Below are positions 25,329-34,289 of a DNA stretch of 64,000 bases, in pieces. Numbering within the stretch: the first letter of the stretch is position 1; the number at the start of each line of letters is the position of its first letter. Below the pieces are notes generated by a model. It saw nothing but the letters and a program-made list of their open reading frames with translations. It made no database searches and had not been told where the DNA came from. Made by a program: the position numbers and the translations under genes. Origin of the DNA: Bacillus sp. ISL-55 (GTDB taxonomy: Bacteria > Bacillota > Bacilli > Bacillales > Cytobacillaceae); assembly GCF_018613155.1 (NCBI RefSeq), contig NZ_JAGGQU010000023.1, forward strand, positions 55,460 to 119,459, read 5' to 3'.

Positions 25329-26546
25329 TTAGCTTTTTACCACTGTGGGCGATGTTTTTATAAATATCTTGTTCCCCTGAATGAAAAAGATGATACTTCC
25401 GAGCACCACCAAGGCAATGAACGAGAACAAAACGGTTCCTCCTGCTTCACTCAATAAATAACCTCCTGCAATCGGACCGAGAAAATGGCCAATTCTCCGG
25501 AACTGCGCGGCTCCGAAATAGGTACCCCGCAGTTCATCCGTTGCGAGCTGATCGACGAGATAACTGCTTGAGGGAAAGATCAGGATTTCGCCTATTGTGA
25601 TGAAAACAATGGCCAGTATGCCCGTATACCATCCTGTCACAAACCCGAATGTCAGCATGCCCACTGACAGGAAGACTGCGCCTGCCATCATCACCTGCAT
25701 CGTCTTGAACCTTTCTGCAATGTGGCTGATCGGCATCTGCAGCAGAACCACCATCACTGCATTAATAGAGAGCATCACTGAATAGACGAATACACCGTTC
25801 GCAATTGTTGATTCCAGATACTGCGGGACATTCGATTCCATCTGGGAATAACCAAAGTTAATGATGATTGTTCCTAAAATCAAATACCTTAACGCCTTAT
25901 CCTTGCCAATGATCTTCAAGGAGCTGGCAATTGTTACTTTAGAGGCATTTTCGCTCGCTGGATTCCCCAAATTGTATTTTTTCATCATCAGTGCCAGAAT
26001 CAGTACGTAAATGAAATACATGATTCCTGTTACCATGAAAGCTGATTTCGCTGAAACCACTGCAAGATAGGCACCGAGCAGCGGACCGACCGACGCTCCG
26101 ATATTGATTGCCGTGTACCTTAGAGAGAATGCTCTCATCCGCTTGCTCTTTTCCGTCAGATCAGCAATGAGTGCCTGGCCAGTCGGTTCGAAAAATGACC
26201 CGCTCAAGCCATTTAACGCATTTAGTACAATGAACCATCCTGGAGTTTCCGCGATCATAAAACCGAAATAGACGAGCGACATCGAAAACAATGAACCAAT
26301 CATAACCGGTTTGCGGCCGAACCTATCAGATAAATGGCCGCCCAGGAAGCCGCCAATGACTCCCGATAATGGACTGATTCCAATTGTAATACCGATAAGT
26401 ACAGGGTGTAAATCAAGATTCCTAGAAAGATAGATAGCCAGGAATGGCAGCGTTGCGAACGCTGAACCCCTTGCGAGAACTGTTCCGCTCAGCAGTACCC
26501 ATACAATCGGATGGAATTGTCGGTAATAGTTTTTAAGTTTATTCAT
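25329..26546 (-). CDS. MFS drug-efflux-type transporter
   Basis: The 405-residue protein has about 12 membrane segments and the MFS motif A (GGHLSDRFGRKPV) between helices 2 and 3. Its best fit is the DHA1 proton-driven exporter group; the substrate is unknown. It begins with MNKLKNYY, a short cytoplasmic lead. It stands as a single gene. Confidence 0.85.
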   Translation of the reverse strand: MNKLKNYYRQFHPIVWVLLSGTVLARGSAFATLPFLAIYLSRNLDLHPVLIGITIGISPLSGVIGGFLGGHLSDRFGRKPVMIGSLFSMSLVYFGFMIAETPGWFIVLNALNGLSGSFFEPTGQALIADLTEKSKRMRAFSLRYTAINIGASVGPLLGAYLAVVSAKSAFMVTGIMYFIYVLILALMMKKYNLGNPASENASKVTIASSLKIIGKDKALRYLILGTIIINFGYSQMESNVPQYLESTIANGVFVYSVMLSINAVMVVLLQMPISHIAERFKTMQVMMAGAVFLSVGMLTFGFVTGWYTGILAIVFITIGEILIFPSSSYLVDQLATDELRGTYFGAAQFRRIGHFLGPIAGGYLLSEAGGTVLFSFIALVVLGSIIFFIQGNKIFIKTSPTVVKS

Positions 26547-26621
26547 TTCTTTCTACCTCGTAATTTGGATTCCTAAATCATAGCAAATATCCAAAATTAT
26601 GAAAATACCCTTAATAAAATA

Positions 26622-26655
26622 AAAACCGCCGCCATATAACTTGGCAGCGGTTCTT
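26622..26655 (-). terminator. Terminator of motAB
   Basis: ACCGCCGCCA and TTGGCAGCGGT form a stem with T-rich sequence on the minus strand. Confidence 0.65.
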
Positions 26656-26659
26656 CGTT

Positions 26660-27433
26660 TTATTGTCCAGGATTATTGCTTGTCCGGGGAAGGATTAAAA
26701 TCTCTACGCGACGGTTCCTTGCTTTGCCTTCGGCGGTATCGTTCGTAGCCACTGGCTGGAATTCACCAAAGCCCTTGGCGCTGAACCAGCGCGGGTCAAG
26801 CTGTTCATTTTTTAAAATAATTTTCATGAATTCGACAGCACGCATTACGCTGAGTTCCCAGTTCGATTCATATCTCGCGGTCCTGATTGGTACATTATCC
26901 GTGTGACCGCTGATAATGATATTCCGCGGCGGCTCCATGACCAGCAAGTCCGCAATCTCATTGGCGATATTCACATCGGTTGAGCGCACCTCCGCCCTGC
27001 CTGATTCAAACAGGACATTGTCACGAATCGTCAGCAGCAGACCCTCATCCGTCAGCTTTGTCTCCAGTTTATCTGTCAGCTTTTTTTCTTCTATATAAGA
27101 ATTGACCTTCTGCTGAATGGCCAAAAGCTCCATTTGATCCTTGGCAACATCGGTCTTCTCCTCGTCATTCTTTTCGACATCTTCCTTGCGTTCATCCGGT
27201 GATTCCATCTGTCCTTCGGGCATCGGGCTCTGGAACTCGAACACCCCTGTCCCTCCGGCAAATACATCATTGAATGCCTTTGAGAGCTGCTGGAATTTGA
27301 CGGCATCAACGGAACTCATCGCAAATAGAACGATGAATAGTGCAAGCAGGAGTGTAAGAAGATCCGCATACGGTATCAGCCAGGACTCATCCATATGCTC
27401 TTCGTGATGCTTTTTCTTCCTTTTCCTACTCAT
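26660..27433 (-). CDS. motB: Flagellar stator protein MotB
   Basis: The 257-residue protein has a basic N-terminus, one membrane helix containing the proton-carrying Asp (SWLIPYADLLTLLLALFIV), a plug/linker region, and an OmpA-like peptidoglycan-binding domain (SGHTDNVPI...NRRVEILI). I chose the start MSRKRKKKHH, matching other MotB proteins; it overlaps motA by 8 nt. Together with MotA it forms the H+-driven stator. Confidence 0.94.
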   Translation of the reverse strand: MSRKRKKKHHEEHMDESWLIPYADLLTLLLALFIVLFAMSSVDAVKFQQLSKAFNDVFAGGTGVFEFQSPMPEGQMESPDERKEDVEKNDEEKTDVAKDQMELLAIQQKVNSYIEEKKLTDKLETKLTDEGLLLTIRDNVLFESGRAEVRSTDVNIANEIADLLVMEPPRNIIISGHTDNVPIRTARYESNWELSVMRAVEFMKIILKNEQLDPRWFSAKGFGEFQPVATNDTAEGKARNRRVEILILPRTSNNPGQ

Positions 27434-28220
27434 CCTTCGCCACGCTGCTTTCCTCAAGGATCAATTTCCTTTCGCCTGCAGGCAAATAGGAAGCAAGTTT
27501 CTGTTCAATCACTCTTGGTGCTTCCCCTTCAAGGATTGAGAGGATTCCTTCTATCATCATGTATTTTACTTGTGCTTCTTGCTTTGATTTCCTCTTCAAT
27601 TTATTGGCGAATGGATGCCATAAAACATAACCAGTGAAAATCCCCAACAATGTCGCAACGAATGCCGCACTGATTGCTTTACCTAACTCGTCGGTATTGT
27701 CCATATGACTTAGCGCCGCAATCAAACCAACTACCGCTCCAAGAACCCCTAGTGTCGGAGCATAAGTGCCAGCCTGGGTAAAAATGGCCGCTCCGGAAAG
27801 ATGGCGTTCTTCCATTGCTTCAACTTCTTCTGTTAAAACGTCCCTGATGTAGTCTGCACTCTGGCCATCCACGGCAAGCGATAAACCATTCTTTAAAAAT
27901 TCATCATCGATTTCACTTGTCTTCGCTTCAAGTGCAAGCAAACCTTCTTTGCGGGCTAGCTGGGCCCATTCAGAAAATAAACGGATCAATGAAGGTAAGT
28001 CGGCACTTTCCTGTTCCTTGAATAAAATCTTGAAAAGCTTCGGCACTTTCTTCAGTTCTTTTGCAGGAAAGGCAATTGTTACCGCTGCAACAGTACCCAC
28101 GATTATGATTAAGATCGCTGCTGGATTGGCAAGGGCGGTCACACTTACGCCTTTGAACACCATCCCGACTCCTACCGCAATGATCGCTAATATGACACCA
28201 ATGATCGACGACTTATCCAT
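27426..28220 (-). CDS. motA: Flagellar stator protein MotA
   Basis: The 264-residue protein has four membrane helices, a large cytoplasmic domain between helices 2 and 3, and the conserved TYAPTLGVLGAVVGLI segment. It couples proton flow to the rotor. It lies back-to-back with a chemoreceptor gene, from which it is separated by 198 nt. Confidence 0.94.
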   Translation of the reverse strand: MDKSSIIGVILAIIAVGVGMVFKGVSVTALANPAAILIIIVGTVAAVTIAFPAKELKKVPKLFKILFKEQESADLPSLIRLFSEWAQLARKEGLLALEAKTSEIDDEFLKNGLSLAVDGQSADYIRDVLTEEVEAMEERHLSGAAIFTQAGTYAPTLGVLGAVVGLIAALSHMDNTDELGKAISAAFVATLLGIFTGYVLWHPFANKLKRKSKQEAQVKYMMIEGILSILEGEAPRVIEQKLASYLPAGERKLILEESSVAKDE

Positions 28221-28350
28221 GTACGACTCCCCTGTCTGCTTTACTTCTATTTGTGTCTCTAGATTTTAACTGTCATAATATCTCTTTTTATTTCGACATA
28301 TTTTAAAAAATCTTAAGTGATGGCGACTAAAAATAATTTTTCGCAAACAA

Positions 28351-28378
28351 TAAAGATTCAGTTTTTTTATGCCGATAT
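28351..28378 (+). promoter_or_regulatory. Sigma-D-type promoter of the chemoreceptor gene
   Basis: TAAA, 16 nt, GCCGATAT. The -10 is an exact match to the motility sigma-D consensus; the spacer is 1 nt longer than the usual 15. The GTG start is 40 nt downstream. Confidence 0.75.
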
Positions 28379-28418
28379 AATAAATGTGAATACAAAGAAC
28401 GTCTAAGGAGGCTTTTAC

Positions 28419-29900
28419 GTGGAGGCTATTCAAAATCTCCGCAGGCAGGATACGAAAAAGAAAAACATCTTGATGCTCAGCACTTATTCGGTATCCTTGA
28501 TTGCGACAGCTGCATATACTCTCATCGAAAAAGAACCAATGATTAAAACCCTGGTTTATGTAAGTGAATTATCATTTTTTGCACTGTTTTTCCTGATCTT
28601 CCAGCTTTGGCTTAAGAAGGAGTCATTGTTCCCTTATGCCGCTTTTGCTGCGATCTTCATCCATCACTTCTTTTATATCGGAATGTTCGGAGGCAATGGG
28701 GCATTTTTGCTCGTCCTTCTGTTCCTGGCGGTCTTTTCAGCCATTCATTTTGATATAAAAATCTTCGTTACCGGATTCAGCCTTGGCCTTGTTGCAGTTG
28801 TCATGAATACCATGCTGGCGACAGAAAACCAGGATTTTTTAAGCAGCACGTTCACAGCGATTTTACTTTGCTATATCTTGATTGGCGTCGTTCTGTTCGT
28901 CTTAATCCGTTTGAACAAGGCTGCCTTTAAATCGCTGGAGACATTCCTTGCTGATTCTGAAAACGAAAAGGTCCGCAAAGAGCAGCACAGCGCTTTGCTT
29001 CATGGTGAACTCCTTGTCGTAACGGAGAGTCTGAGCAAAATCAACGAGCAAATTCAGACACACCTTACTTCTCAGACAGAAATGAAAATCGCCGTTAATG
29101 AAATTTCTGCCGGCAGCCAGGTACAGACGGAACAAATCAATCAAATCTCGGAGAATGCAGAACTGACGAAGCAAAGAATGGATGAAATGTCGGATATGTC
29201 CGTACTGCTCTCTGACAATACTTTGCAGGCTGCAAAAGCATCCGAAAGCGGATCTGTAAAAATCAACGAGCTTCAGGGCGACATGAAAGAGCTTGCTTCT
29301 TCGATCTCCGAACTGAGCCAGACATTCTCCATGCTCACGAAGAAAATCGAGGAGACGAACGGCTTTATTGTCAACATCCGCAACATTACTGAGCAAACGA
29401 ATCTGCTTGCCCTCAATGCCTCGATTGAAGCCGCGCGCGCCGGAGAGGCTGGCAAAGGGTTCTCAGTCGTTGCCAACGAAATCCGCAAGCTGGCGGAAAT
29501 GACAAAAGAAACTGCAATCCAGATTACCGAAAACCTTACTGCTGTAAACGAAACAAACTCTTCGGCTCTGGAAAAAATGAACGACAGCAGCGAAAAGCTT
29601 ACAGAAAGCCGATCCGCAGTCGAAGAAGTTTCCGGTTTCTTCGCAGAAGTCAGCGGTACACTTCGTGAGCTGACTAACCAATTTGGCCAATTTGAATTAA
29701 CTGTCAGTGATGTCAAGAACCAGACAGGCGATGTCGAAGCATCAACACGTGAGTTAGCTGCCATCATCGAGCAGGCAACCGCAGGCCTGGAGGAAATGAA
29801 TGCAACGATTGAAACCTTGAACGACGATAACGAGACAATCGCGGCATACGTAAGCCAAACAGCAGCTGCAGCAGAAAAAATCAAAACTCTCGGAGCGTAA
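28419..29900 (+). CDS. Methyl-accepting chemotaxis protein with multi-pass sensor
   Basis: The 493-residue receptor begins with about six membrane helices (residues 18-165) instead of an extracellular sensor domain. A coiled-coil signalling region follows, with the conserved hairpin tip [36 protein letters not shown]-type pattern around residues 325-355. The GTG start follows AAGGAGG. It likely senses a membrane or energy-linked signal. A sigma-D promoter places it in the motility regulon with motAB. Confidence 0.9.
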   Translation: MEAIQNLRRQDTKKKNILMLSTYSVSLIATAAYTLIEKEPMIKTLVYVSELSFFALFFLIFQLWLKKESLFPYAAFAAIFIHHFFYIGMFGGNGAFLLVLLFLAVFSAIHFDIKIFVTGFSLGLVAVVMNTMLATENQDFLSSTFTAILLCYILIGVVLFVLIRLNKAAFKSLETFLADSENEKVRKEQHSALLHGELLVVTESLSKINEQIQTHLTSQTEMKIAVNEISAGSQVQTEQINQISENAELTKQRMDEMSDMSVLLSDNTLQAAKASESGSVKINELQGDMKELASSISELSQTFSMLTKKIEETNGFIVNIRNITEQTNLLALNASIEAARAGEAGKGFSVVANEIRKLAEMTKETAIQITENLTAVNETNSSALEKMNDSSEKLTESRSAVEEVSGFFAEVSGTLRELTNQFGQFELTVSDVKNQTGDVEASTRELAAIIEQATAGLEEMNATIETLNDDNETIAAYVSQTAAAAEKIKTLGA

Positions 29901-29905
29901 TAAGA

Positions 29906-29940
29906 AAAGTGCAAGCGCCGACAAGCGCTGGTGCTGGACA
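29906..29940 (+). repeat. Dispersed element, short copy 3
   Basis: GTGCAAGCGCC is joined directly to GACAAGCGCTGG, a shortened version of the element at 13088. Confidence 0.55.
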
Positions 29941-29971
29941 ATTCGAAGAACTTTATACTTCCATAATAACC

Positions 29972-30006
29972 GAAGGGCCAGGCTGGATGTCTCCGCCTGG
30001 CCCTTT
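29972..30006. terminator. Bidirectional terminator
   Basis: AAGGGCCAGGC and GCCTGGCCCTTT pair perfectly, between the chemoreceptor and the converging DUF1992 gene. Confidence 0.88.
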
Positions 30007-30009
30007 ACT

Positions 30010-30384
30010 TTATAATAGCTTCTTTTCAATTTTCCGTTCGTAATTTTTAAACAGGGAGGAATTTGTTTTAGCTCCCCGGCTCGACATGATTTTATTGTAC
30101 CGAAGAAGCTTCTGGCTTAGCTCCTGGTTAAGCCTGTTCTTTTCATCTGGATTTTCACAGTTGCGGATCAGGTCTTCGATAGACATCACTTCCTGCCTTA
30201 GCCGCTGTTCTTCCGGAGAGAAACCGGCATTTTTCAGCATCTTGTAGGCCATCCTCAGTTCCTCTGGCACGGCCGACATATCTTCCAGGTTTAACGGTTT
30301 CCCGTAACCAGGCAAATTTTCAAACTCTCCGTCCTTGTAAGCTCGCTTGATCCGATCCTCCGACACCACCATTGAAAAATCCAT
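30010..30384 (-). CDS. DUF1992 (DnaJC28-like) protein
   Basis: The 124-residue protein has the DUF1992 pattern EDRIKRAYKDGEFENLPGYGKPL, followed by helical sequence with a basic end. I chose the ATG at 30384, preceded by GGAG at 8 nt; a GTG three codons earlier is also open. The function of the family is not established. It is a single gene. Confidence 0.82.
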   Translation of the reverse strand: MDFSMVVSEDRIKRAYKDGEFENLPGYGKPLNLEDMSAVPEELRMAYKMLKNAGFSPEEQRLRQEVMSIEDLIRNCENPDEKNRLNQELSQKLLRYNKIMSSRGAKTNSSLFKNYERKIEKKLL

Positions 30385-30556
30385 CTGAACCACTCCAGTC
30401 CATTAATTTCAATATATCTACTATTAGTATATTACATAGACCCAATATTTTCTAATTTTAATATATGGCAAACATTTTATCACACTAAAGGTTTAAAGAG
30501 TTGGCAAGCAGGCTATTTAGTATGTAAAACAATTTCACAACAAGGGGTGTCAACGA

Positions 30557-32368
30557 ATGATTATTGGGGGTATTGGATTCACTCTGATTTCAGCCGCTTT
30601 TTTCATGGGCCTGGTCGCCTGGTATTCTTATAGGAAGACGAAAGGCGAAGTCAGTGATTCTGCAGGCTACTTTCTAGCAGGTCGGGGCCTGACGGGCACT
30701 TTTATCGCCGGTTCCCTCCTGCTCACGAACCTTTCTGCTGAACAGCTGGTCGGCCTGAATGGACAGGCTTACAGAACCAATCTATCCAACATGGCATGGG
30801 AGGTAACCGCCGCTTTCGCGATTATTATTATGGCCACCTACCTGCTTCCGAAATATCTAGGCGGGAACTTTACCACGCTACCTGAGTTTTTAAGCAAGCG
30901 ATTTGATGAAGGTGTCAGACAATATACCGTCCTGCTATTCATGTTGGGATACATACTCGTTACCGCACCATCAATGTTGTATTCAGGTGCCCTTGCTGTA
31001 TTGCAGCTTTTCAACGTTCCTGAGCTGTTCGGGATTTCCTATGAAGCTTCCGTCTGGATCGTCATTTGGATCATCGGTATCATAGGTGCGATTTACGCCA
31101 TTTTCGGCGGCCTTAAAGCAGTTGCAATTTCTGATACTTTGAATGGAGTCGGCTTGATCATCATCGGATTGCTCGTACCGATCCTTGGCTTGATTGCTCT
31201 CGGCGACGGCAACATCGGGGATGGTATGAAGCAAATCGCCACAACCAATACTGAGAAAATGAATTCAATCGGAACAGAGAAAGATTCTGTACCATTTGGA
31301 ACGATATTCACTGGAATGATTTTCGCTAATCTCTTCTACTGGGCATCTAACCAGTATGTTATCCAGCGAACCCTTGGAGCAAAAAGTCTTGCCGAGGGAC
31401 AGAAAGGCGTACTGATCTCTGGTTTTTACAAGCTGCTTGTGCCGCTGACGATGATGATTCCGGGTGTCATTGCCTTTCATATGTACGGAGATGGCTTGAA
31501 GTCCGTCGATCTCGCCTACCCTGCATTGATATCTGATGTATTGCCGAACTGGATGTCCGGTTTCTTCCTGGCCGTCCTGCTAGGTGCCGTCTTAAGTTCA
31601 TTCAATTCATTATTGAACAGCGCTGCGACGATGTTCGCGCTCGACATATATAAAGCACGCTTCAACCATGATGCAGATGACCGAAAATTAATTTCCGTCA
31701 GCAAAATCGCTGGTACACTTCTTGCGATCGTCTCATTGTGTATTGCACCACTATTAATGAACGCACCCGAAGGATTATGGGATTTAATCAGAAGATTCAC
31801 AGGCTTCTTCAACATCCCAATTATTGTAATTCTGCTGGTAGGGATTTTCACGAAACGAGTCCCGTCGCTTGCGGCAAAAGTCGTGATCATCTTCCATGTC
31901 ATCACCTATTATATGCTCGTTTGGGGTACACAGCATCTGTTCGATTTTGTTGTCCCGATCCATTTCATCCACATTTACGCAATCCTGTTCGTGGTTGAAG
32001 TCGCCATTATGATCGCAATCGGATTCTGGAAGCCGAGATTGACACCATATACCTTCCGCTCACAAGCAGCAGTCGACATGGTGCCATGGAAGTACACATT
32101 GCCAGTATCTGTCGTCCTGCTAGCGCTCGTTGCCATCCTTTATGTTGTATTCTCCCCAATCGGGTTGGCATACGCCGGCGGTTATGTATCTCCGGCATTT
32201 TGGCCAGTAACTCTGGGAATACTCGCAGTTACAATCGCATTATCATTTGCAGCGGTTATAAAATGGAACAAAACCTATGCCCGGTATCTAAAGAGTGAGA
32301 ATAGCGTAACTAGGATAAAATCAGGTTCTACTGCAGAGTTGCAGCCTACACTGAGCGATTATCAATAA
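30557..32368 (+). CDS. Sodium:solute symporter (SSS family, SglT-like)
   Basis: The 603-residue protein has about 14 membrane helices and the SSS pattern: GYFLAGRGLTG in the first loop, TNLSAEQLVGLNG in the second helix region, and the sodium-site helix LGAVLSSFNSLLNSAATMFALDIY. It would import a sugar or related solute with Na+. No sugar-metabolic gene is adjacent to name the substrate. It is followed by a terminator and a 52-bp repeat array. Confidence 0.88.
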   Translation: MIIGGIGFTLISAAFFMGLVAWYSYRKTKGEVSDSAGYFLAGRGLTGTFIAGSLLLTNLSAEQLVGLNGQAYRTNLSNMAWEVTAAFAIIIMATYLLPKYLGGNFTTLPEFLSKRFDEGVRQYTVLLFMLGYILVTAPSMLYSGALAVLQLFNVPELFGISYEASVWIVIWIIGIIGAIYAIFGGLKAVAISDTLNGVGLIIIGLLVPILGLIALGDGNIGDGMKQIATTNTEKMNSIGTEKDSVPFGTIFTGMIFANLFYWASNQYVIQRTLGAKSLAEGQKGVLISGFYKLLVPLTMMIPGVIAFHMYGDGLKSVDLAYPALISDVLPNWMSGFFLAVLLGAVLSSFNSLLNSAATMFALDIYKARFNHDADDRKLISVSKIAGTLLAIVSLCIAPLLMNAPEGLWDLIRRFTGFFNIPIIVILLVGIFTKRVPSLAAKVVIIFHVITYYMLVWGTQHLFDFVVPIHFIHIYAILFVVEVAIMIAIGFWKPRLTPYTFRSQAAVDMVPWKYTLPVSVVLLALVAILYVVFSPIGLAYAGGYVSPAFWPVTLGILAVTIALSFAAVIKWNKTYARYLKSENSVTRIKSGSTAELQPTLSDYQ

Positions 32369-32385
32369 TCGACTTTACGGAACAA

Positions 32386-32423
32386 AGCCCTATTAGAGTT
32401 CTAATCATCTAATAGGGCTTTTT
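32386..32423 (+). terminator. Terminator of the symporter gene
   Basis: AGCCCTATTAGA and TCTAATAGGGCTTTTT form a strong stem. Confidence 0.85.
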
Positions 32424-32449
32424 ATTTCACTCTTTTAACTGGTAAGGAA

Positions 32450-32860
32450 CTCTTATTAGACATTTCACTTCTGCTCTTCGCTTGAAATGTACACTAAACC
32501 TCTTTTATTAGACATTTCGCTTCTGCTCTTCGCTTGAAATGTCTATTAAAACTCTTTTATTAGACATTTCGCTCCCGCTCTTTGCTTGAAATGTCTATTA
32601 AAACTCTTTTTTTAGACATTTTGCTCTTGCTCTTCGCTTGAAATGTCCATTAAACCTCTTTTATTAGACATTTCGCTCCTGCTCTTCGCCTGAAATGTCC
32701 ATTAAACCTCTTTTATTAGACACTTCGCTCTTGCTATTCTCTTGAAATGTCTATTAAACCTCTTTTATTAGACATTTCGCTCCCGCTCTTCGCTTGAAAT
32801 GTCCATTAAACCTCTTTTATTAGCGACCCAACTCTTTGCTTGAAACAGCTATTAGAGCTA
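32450..32860 (+). repeat. 52-bp tandem array I with inverted-repeat units
   Basis: There are seven complete 52-bp units plus a degraded eighth. Each holds TTAGACATTTC, a pyrimidine-rich stretch (GCTCTTGCTCTTCGC), GAAATGTCTATTAA, and CTCTTTTA. The two ends of each unit are complementary (TAGACATTTC with GAAATGTCTA), so each can form a 10-bp hairpin. It fills the gap between the symporter terminator and the next small gene. Confidence 0.9.
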
Positions 32861-32957
32861 ACTTTTGTCCATCGTAAAATGAATTACACGCTTTAAAGGT
32901 TTTTCCTTTTTTTTAACGAAGATATATTAAGTAACTATATTAGAAAGGGATTCTTCA

Positions 32958-33230
32958 ATGTCATTTATTTTATGTGGGATATTAACTGTTATAGGCTTCG
33001 GTACTTACCTTGAGGGCAAAGATGCAGCACGAAGAGGTTTGAAGCTAATCCTGAGCCTGCTTCTTGCGGTTATGATTGCCGTGGTCATGGACAGCAGTGT
33101 TTCGACCTTAGTTGAGCAGGAGAGAATTCAAGGGAAGCCATTATTTATCGCTTTCCATACTATTATCCCTGCTGCAGTGTTTTTCATCTTCCAGCTATTG
33201 CTTTATAACATTAAGATGTACGGTAAATAA
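32958..33230 (+). CDS. Small membrane protein, 90 aa
   Basis: The ATG follows AGAAAGGG. The product has three hydrophobic segments (about 1-16, 29-50 and 66-85) separated by short charged loops (EGKDAARRG, EQERIQGK). I do not recognise the family. A terminator follows. Confidence 0.6.
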   Translation: MSFILCGILTVIGFGTYLEGKDAARRGLKLILSLLLAVMIAVVMDSSVSTLVEQERIQGKPLFIAFHTIIPAAVFFIFQLLLYNIKMYGK

Positions 33231-33257
33231 GGCGTCTGGTTAACCAGACGCCTTTCA
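33230..33257. terminator. Bidirectional terminator
   Basis: AGGCGTCTGGTTAACCAGACGCCT is a near-perfect palindrome with T runs, between converging genes. Confidence 0.85.
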
Positions 33258-33260
33258 TTA

Positions 33261-34289
33261 TTATTGATATCCTTTTGCGCTTTCCTTTAATATTTTATCC
33301 TTGAAAAGCGTGTAGCTCCAGGACTGGTAGGCTATGATGATTGGCACGAAGATGACCGCAACGACGAACATGATGGTCAGATTCAGCTTACTACCGGCTG
33401 CATCGAAAAGGGTGATGCTATAGGCAGTGTCGATTCTGGATGGCAGCATGTTCGGAAACATCCCGACGAAACCGAAAGCCATTTTTGTAAAAATCGTCAC
33501 GCAAACAGCCGTAAAGGCATAACCGATTTTCTTTTTAAAAATAAAGTAGGCCGCAGCGAGCATAGCTGTCAGTGCGAGAATCGGCACAATCCACAGGGCT
33601 GGGTGCTCTGAGTAGTTGTCGAGCAATCGTGTCCTGTTCACAGTTGCCAGAAAAAACAGTGACAAAACGGCTGCAGTGACTCCAGCTAAAATCCTTGAAA
33701 ATCTGTATGCTCTCACCGCCGTTTGCCCTGCTGTCTTTAGCTGAATCCAAAGAGATCCTGACAGAAGGAACAATGAAATAAACAACAATCCTCCCAGAAT
33801 TCCGTAGCCGTTCAACAAGCTGAACAAATTGCCTTCATAGCCATTGGCGCCGATCAACAATCCCTGATACAGATTGGCGAAGGTCACCCCGAATAAGAAG
33901 GCGATCAAGAAGCTGCCGGTGAAAAAGCCCCATTTGCACGCGGCCTGCCAAATTGGGTTGTCATCCTTATGCATGAATTCAAGTCCTATAGCCCGGATGA
34001 ACAAGGCGATGAGTACCAGGAATAAAGGCGTGTACAAAAAGCTGAACATATCGGCATAGACAGCTGAAAAAGCCGCGAATGTCGCTCCCCCAGCCGTAAT
34101 CAGCCATACCTCATTCCCGCCCCAGAATGGTCCAACTGCCTCCTGGAGCTGGTTGCGCTCCTGCCGGTTTTTCGCAATGAACGGAAACAGCATACCGGTC
34201 CCAAGAGTGTAACCATCGAGGATAAAATAAACCGTCCAAATCAATCCCCACAAACCGAACCAAATGATTGCAAGTGTATCATGAGACAT
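33261..34289 (-). CDS. cydB: Cytochrome bd quinol oxidase subunit II
   Basis: The 342-residue membrane protein has CydB features: WFGLWGLIWTVYFILDGYTLGTGML at the N-terminus, GPFWGGNEVWLITAGGATFAAF, and eight or nine helices. It pairs with CydA in the high-affinity terminal oxidase. It overlaps cydA by 11 nt. cydCD (heme/thiol exporter genes needed for assembly) are not in the window. Confidence 0.92.
   Translation of the reverse strand: MSHDTLAIIWFGLWGLIWTVYFILDGYTLGTGMLFPFIAKNRQERNQLQEAVGPFWGGNEVWLITAGGATFAAFSAVYADMFSFLYTPLFLVLIALFIRAIGLEFMHKDDNPIWQAACKWGFFTGSFLIAFLFGVTFANLYQGLLIGANGYEGNLFSLLNGYGILGGLLFISLFLLSGSLWIQLKTAGQTAVRAYRFSRILAGVTAAVLSLFFLATVNRTRLLDNYSEHPALWIVPILALTAMLAAAYFIFKKKIGYAFTAVCVTIFTKMAFGFVGMFPNMLPSRIDTAYSITLFDAAGSKLNLTIMFVVAVIFVPIIIAYQSWSYTLFKDKILKESAKGYQ

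Noticed and set aside
28260-28345. Sigma-D promoter for motA on the minus strand
   Set aside because: Only AGAGATAT was found as a -10 with a loosely placed TAAA; too weak to call beside the clear promoter of the divergent receptor gene.
32450-32860. CRISPR array
   Set aside because: The whole 52-bp unit repeats, with no unique spacers, and no cas genes lie nearby. The same holds for the other arrays.
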